Made by a program: the position numbers and the translations under genes
Shown: positions 60,239 through 64,000 of the stretch, one piece after another
How positions within the stretch are numbered: position 1 is the stretch's first letter
Layout of the letters: every line of letters begins with the position of its first letter
The notes under the pieces: generated by a model
Databases searched by the model: none
What the model was told of the DNA's origin: nothing
The model's input: only the letters and a program-made list of their open reading frames with translations
Assembly: GCA_020809705.1 (NCBI GenBank)
Contig: CP085832.1
Span: 1-64,000 of the forward strand
DNA from: Calonectria ilicicola
Taxonomy: Eukaryota; Ascomycota; Sordariomycetes; Hypocreales; Nectriaceae
Length of the DNA stretch: 64,000 nucleotides
Reading direction: 5' to 3'

Positions 60239-61215
60239 AAATATGGTGGACCCACCGGGTACCCAGTAGGTTGAGTAATTAATTCATTACCCCGCCTCCA
60301 CCATGGAGGACCGAATGAACAAAATTTATTCCGCCTAGGAGGACTAACCTCAATAGGCCGGGTGCGCTAGTGAGACCCGGTGTGTGCACTGCATGTGTAT
60401 TGACAAAAGATGACTTGATCGACTGCATGACCCCATTGAGGGCTAACTATTTAAAGGGGCCCGGCCGCCCAGGAGGTCTGCATAACCAGATATCGCAGCC
60501 TATCTGAGGTGTTTTGGATCCTAGTTGAACATCCCTTACTCCTGGGGTCTCAATGACATCATGGCCGCCGGGGCGTTGGAAGTATCTCAATGTCCCTTGA
60601 CCTGCTGGCATGACACCATGCCCCGCCCTACTCTAAACTTGTGAATGTAAACAAGGATCAACTAAACCATTTGGAGATGCTTAGCTGCGGTTGACCTTAG
60701 GGAAACGGATGAATATTTAGAAGAGGTAGAGCGGCTTGGGGATCAAGACTCCTTTGCCAGCACGCTCACCCTCACTCATGTTGGTTCAAACACAAAGAGG
60801 GGTAAATAGTCGCTAGGATAACGTGGCAGAAAATGAAGCACCAATCAAGCACCATCGGTCCAGTGCCCTTGGCTCCTGCAATTGTCCATGTGCAGCTAAC
60901 AGTGCCTGCCGGAATGCTCGGTTTAGCACGAAGGCAGTGGACGGACAGCCTAAAACGGAGCCTGCACTGCCAGCGCCCCTTGTAAAATCTTTCCTCTGTG
61001 ATACGCTGTGATTCCCCTGGCGGTCCTACGCTCAAGGGTAAAGCGGCACTTTTTGTGGCTAGAATTCGGGCTAATATAACCGAGTGATCTTGGTTGGTAA
61101 CTGTCATGACCCTTGACTAAATAAGTGGAGAACATGGATAAACGATGGAACGGAATTACATTTGTAGTTAATTAGATAGTAATTACTTTAGAGGAATTCC
61201 ATTGCTCCAGCGAAG
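60239..61215. other. Intergenic region downstream of the terpene synthase
   Basis: Balanced composition, several short palindromes (GGTGGACCCACC at 60246, CCACCATGG at 60299) and no supported gene. A 111-codon minus-strand frame at 60772-61107 lacks convincing protein character. The terpene synthase 3' end and terminator must lie in the last ~100 bp. Confidence 0.4.
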
Positions 61216-62442
61216 TTAGAATTTTACCGGGCTATTAGATACATGAATAGAAAAGTACAAGACACAATAGAAAATACATAATATAACTAAATACCACACC
61301 CAGAATCCATACCCCTTTAGCTGTAAAGAAACAGCCCGCCACATCCTATTAGCAGCAGAAAGCACCACATAGCCAGACACATCTAGAAGAGAGGGTCTGA
61401 CAAGTGACTTTGATGTAACCTCTTCAACAATACTGCAGTGTTGGCTATTCTTGTGCTCAGGTTCTACGTAGGCACCAGGTGCGTAGCGACCGGAGCTTTT
61501 TATGTGCCATGAGTACACGCCCTGGATCATGATTCCCAGATCTATTACGTACTCTTGAGCTGTTGGTTGCCATTCTCCAAAGTCGGGCAGATTGTTTTGC
61601 AGTTTGATGAACTCTTCCAGATGCTCATCGTGAATATTCAGCGCCTTCATATAGGCATCCTTGAAGCCCAGTCTGAATTCGTGTTGAACGCTCATGATGA
61701 GGTTGACAACGTCTCCCTGCCGGGCCAGCTCTTTCGGCAGTGATATGAAGTCGTTGTGATAGCCGATGAGAATCCCCGAAAGCTGATGCATCCGAAGTAT
61801 GGTCGGATGGAGGAGGACTTGATCAGGGAGGGAGCGGTAGTTCTTTTGCATGCAGAGGTACTTGGCAAAGCACGTTCCTCCAGAGCTCCGCTGGCGAATT
61901 GATTGGAAAATTTGGAACGGTGGTGGTCTTCCCGCTGCATTGTACTGCTTTTCTTCGCTATATCCGGCCATGAGTGACAGGATGGATTCAATGAACTGTT
62001 TGTATAGATGCCGCGGCATCCCGCAAGCGAGAGCATCTTGCCGCATCAAATAGACCTGGCGGTAGAACCCAAGGCCTGGCTCATGACTATCCTCGCCAGC
62101 AAGAAGAGAAGAAACCTTTTTTTTTATACCCTTTATCTCATCACGGCTGGCACGGTCCATGTAGTCATCAATAATAGCAAAAAGAGCAGTGAAGCGCGCC
62201 ACAGGACGCATCTCCTCCAAAGTCATCCATGGAAATCCGCGAGCCGCCAGATCCGTTAATCGATGTCGCTTATGGACATCACGGGCTTTTTCTGACTCGA
62301 ACTGGCAATCATTATCAATCCATTGGTAGTACTCTGTGGTGAGCTCGTCGATATATGGGCTAACAAAATCAGGGAAAGGATAGTGGGGGCGAGGCCAATC
62401 CTTGAGCTCTTTGTAGAGCTGCTCCTCAATGGCTCGACTCAT
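61216..62442 (-). CDS. Class I terpene synthase with hydrophobic C-terminal tail, 408 aa
   Basis: Intronless single frame from ATG 62442. It ionises a prenyl diphosphate and cyclises the carbocation; product not predictable, sesquiterpene most likely by size. Motifs: DDYMD (residues 92-96, first metal site), Arg183 about 46 residues before the second site (diphosphate sensor position), NDFISLPKE (230-238, NSE/DTE metal site) and RY (319-320). Spacing is typical of the bacterial/fungal single-domain alpha fold (about 310-350 aa). Beyond the RY motif there are about 88 further residues ending in a strongly hydrophobic run (378-398, Phe/Trp/Leu/Ile/Tyr) plus ten polar residues, which resembles a tail anchor; this is unusual because such enzymes are normally soluble. 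Divergent from the P450 at 63305 across 862 bp, suggesting co-regulation. No RIP damage; all metal-binding residues present, so probably active. Confidence 0.88.
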   Translation of the reverse strand: MSRAIEEQLYKELKDWPRPHYPFPDFVSPYIDELTTEYYQWIDNDCQFESEKARDVHKRHRLTDLAARGFPWMTLEEMRPVARFTALFAIIDDYMDRASRDEIKGIKKKVSSLLAGEDSHEPGLGFYRQVYLMRQDALACGMPRHLYKQFIESILSLMAGYSEEKQYNAAGRPPPFQIFQSIRQRSSGGTCFAKYLCMQKNYRSLPDQVLLHPTILRMHQLSGILIGYHNDFISLPKELARQGDVVNLIMSVQHEFRLGFKDAYMKALNIHDEHLEEFIKLQNNLPDFGEWQPTAQEYVIDLGIMIQGVYSWHIKSSGRYAPGAYVEPEHKNSQHCSIVEEVTSKSLVRPSLLDVSGYVVLSAANRMWRAVSLQLKGYGFWVWYLVILCIFYCVLYFSIHVSNSPVKF

Positions 62443-63304
62443 CGTGCTTGTCTTTAACAGTATGGGTTGGAAGCAATTGATTCTTTGCAGTTGTGTAACG
62501 GCCCAAATTTCAAAGTGCTATTAAGTAGGTTATATACCCGGGGACCTCTCTGTGGATGTCCCATTGCCTACTTCATTCCTTCATCGCACCATACTTTGTC
62601 GGAACCGAAACTACCATTTCCAGACTAGTCCTTGCGTCTTTAGTGGTAGTAGCCAACCGGTGTAGTGGATATATCCTAAAGTTCACCGTAATGACCATCG
62701 ACCAACAGCGCGCAGGTTAACAAGGGTGTAGTGTTTTAGAATGCCTTAGAAACACGCTTGTAATGCAACCTTCTACACAAGAAGCTGTAATGATGATATG
62801 ATCTTTCAACTGTAGCATTGAGGACTTCTAGAGTGCATGAGAAAACCACCATTAGGTCCCCGTGGTTTGGCATGTTGGAGGAGTGGGTCCGTTACCTTGG
62901 GTTCGGTTCGGTACCATGTCGTTCAATGGAAGTATGCAGGAGTGACGTGTCCTACACCCTCTCTAAATTCGGATTATTCGGGTCGTCTTAAAAATACCGG
63001 CCAATGTGTCCGTTTTCAATTGGCCAAAAGCCCGAATCAATTGAATCTCAAATATGTCATATCATGGTCTGCTGGGTAGATTCCCATATTTGCCCTAACC
63101 GCTGGGACCGCCCTGCCGCTCACATCCTCCACTTTAGTTTCCTCCCTGCACTGCCAAGTATTCTAGCTCGGTTACTTGAACCATGAAATATCGTTTGCCT
63201 ATACCTGTTCTGAAATGTATTTAATACCTTCAGGTCCCCGATGACCATGGCCTTGCTCCACACAACACCTCCATCAATCAGATGCCTGTTAAAACCTCAC
63301 CACC
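62443..63304. promoter_or_regulatory. Shared promoter region between terpene synthase and P450
   Basis: 862 bp between two divergent start codons. TATATA-like words stand at about 62531 (for the minus gene side) and TATTTAATA at about 63217 (90 bp before the P450 ATG). No known factor-binding palindrome could be asserted. No coding frame inside is convincing. Confidence 0.5.
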
Positions 63305-64000
63305 ATGAACGACATGGCGCTTTCCCCGGTCATTGGTGTGGCCAACCTGGAATGGCTTGGCTCCGTTTGGCGTTATCCACTCATGCTTACAGCCGTTTGG
63401 CTTTTATACATTGTGGCCGTTACGGTGTACCGGCTCACATGGCATCCACTTGCCAAGTTCCCGGGTCCTGTACTCGCTAGGGCCTCCCACATTTATGAGT
63501 TCTGGTTTGATGTTATCCTTCAAGGCAGATACACTCGCAAGATTTCCACGCTCCACCAGAAATATGGTAAGATGCCTAGCGGGGATTGCGGAGCGAGCGG
63601 GTCCGCTAATGGCTGACAATTACAGGGCCAATTGTGCGGATAAATCCGGACGAGTTGCACTGTAATGATCCTCGGTTCATTGATGTTGTATACACACATG
63701 GGAAAGAGAAGCGGAACAAGTCGGAGCACTACTTGGCTGCGATGCCTTGGGGGTATGTTCACTTATCTTTACTTAGTGGCATTGGCTACTGGACTACACC
63801 ATTCTCGCCATTCTCCCTTTCATGACGTCTACAAATAGTATAGATATGGACGGATCTGCTAATCATTGTCTTCTCATTTTCAAGACTACGTCTGGTTAGT
63901 AACTCCCCTGAGAAAGTAATCGTCCGCTCACTAATCAGGAGCTAGGCTACTGTCGGTACGGCGGACCATGACCACCACCGGCTTCGTCGAGCGCCAGTTG
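63305..64000 (+). CDS. Cytochrome P450, N-terminal part (cut by window end)
   Basis: Microsomal P450 N-terminus, probably oxidising the terpene made by the neighbouring synthase. Exons 63305-63566, 63626-63752, 63885-63894 (a 10-bp microexon) and 63946 onward; introns of 59, 132 and 51 bp, the last two with CTAAT branch sites, all in phase. A membrane anchor spans about residues 20-42, then the hinge HPLAKFPGP (47-55), FWFDVILQGRYT, HQKYGPIVRINPDELH (82-97), and on exon 4 DHDHHRLRRAP, the helix C region whose Arg/His contact heme propionate. Oxygen-binding, ExxR and cysteine-ligand motifs would lie beyond the window. The pattern resembles trichodiene oxygenase-like fungal P450s; family assignment is tentative. 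ATG chosen for its CACCATGA context. Confidence 0.85.

Noticed and set aside
60772..61107. Minus-strand 111-codon frame after the terpene synthase
   Set aside because: No recognisable motif, overlapping alternatives on both strands, and no clear splice or start context. Left as intergenic.

Overview
The window looks like nuclear DNA of a filamentous ascomycete (Pezizomycotina). Host genes carry short 41-132 bp introns with GT...CTAAC/CTAAT...AG signals, there are chromodomain Ty3/gypsy elements, and repeats longer than a few hundred bases are saturated with C-to-T/G-to-A changes of the repeat-induced point mutation (RIP) type. I cannot name the species. All coordinates and reading frames were worked out by eye; no homology search was run.

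Layout. 1-2.8 kb: AT-rich sequence with one small GC island holding a broken open frame. 2.8-9.5 kb: two minus-strand host genes, a large unrecognised protein (about 1,070 aa or more, acidic low-complexity tract) and upstream of it a 696-aa protein with an N-terminal ParB/DGQHR-like motif. 10.1-14.8 kb: a diverged small LTR, then two head-to-tail copies of a CRE/MoTeR-like non-LTR retrotransposon (reverse transcriptase plus restriction-like endonuclease) joined through a 16-unit 8-bp satellite and a degenerate telomere-like tract; the second copy is split by a 489-bp miniature LTR retrotransposon (TRIM).

14.8-57.7 kb is one AT-rich block that resolves into nested LTR retrotransposons with 5-bp target-site duplications. 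The outer 6.9-kb element E1 (subfamily A) is split by a 135-bp solo LTR, E2 (subfamily B), E3 (a different gypsy family with 163-bp LTRs, minus strand), E5 (subfamily A) and E6 (subfamily B). E3 is itself split by a second TRIM and by E4 (subfamily B, minus strand). Subtracting insertions and duplicated sites returns E1 to 6,901 bp, the same length as E5. All large elements are coding-dead; the TRIMs and the solo LTR are nearly unmutated. 57.7-58.25 kb is a remnant of another gypsy-like element.

58.6 kb to the end is gene-bearing again: a SnoaL/NTF2-like protein (minus), a 740-bp foldback/MITE-like element with perfect 65-bp inverted repeats, an intronless class I terpene synthase with a hydrophobic C-terminal tail (minus), and, divergently transcribed across an 862-bp shared promoter region, a cytochrome P450 cut off by the window end. 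This looks like the edge of a small terpenoid gene cluster lying against a RIP-degraded repeat block. The leads that deserve most attention are the ParB-like gene pair, the telomere-linked LINE tandem, the TRIM family, and the tail-bearing terpene synthase.
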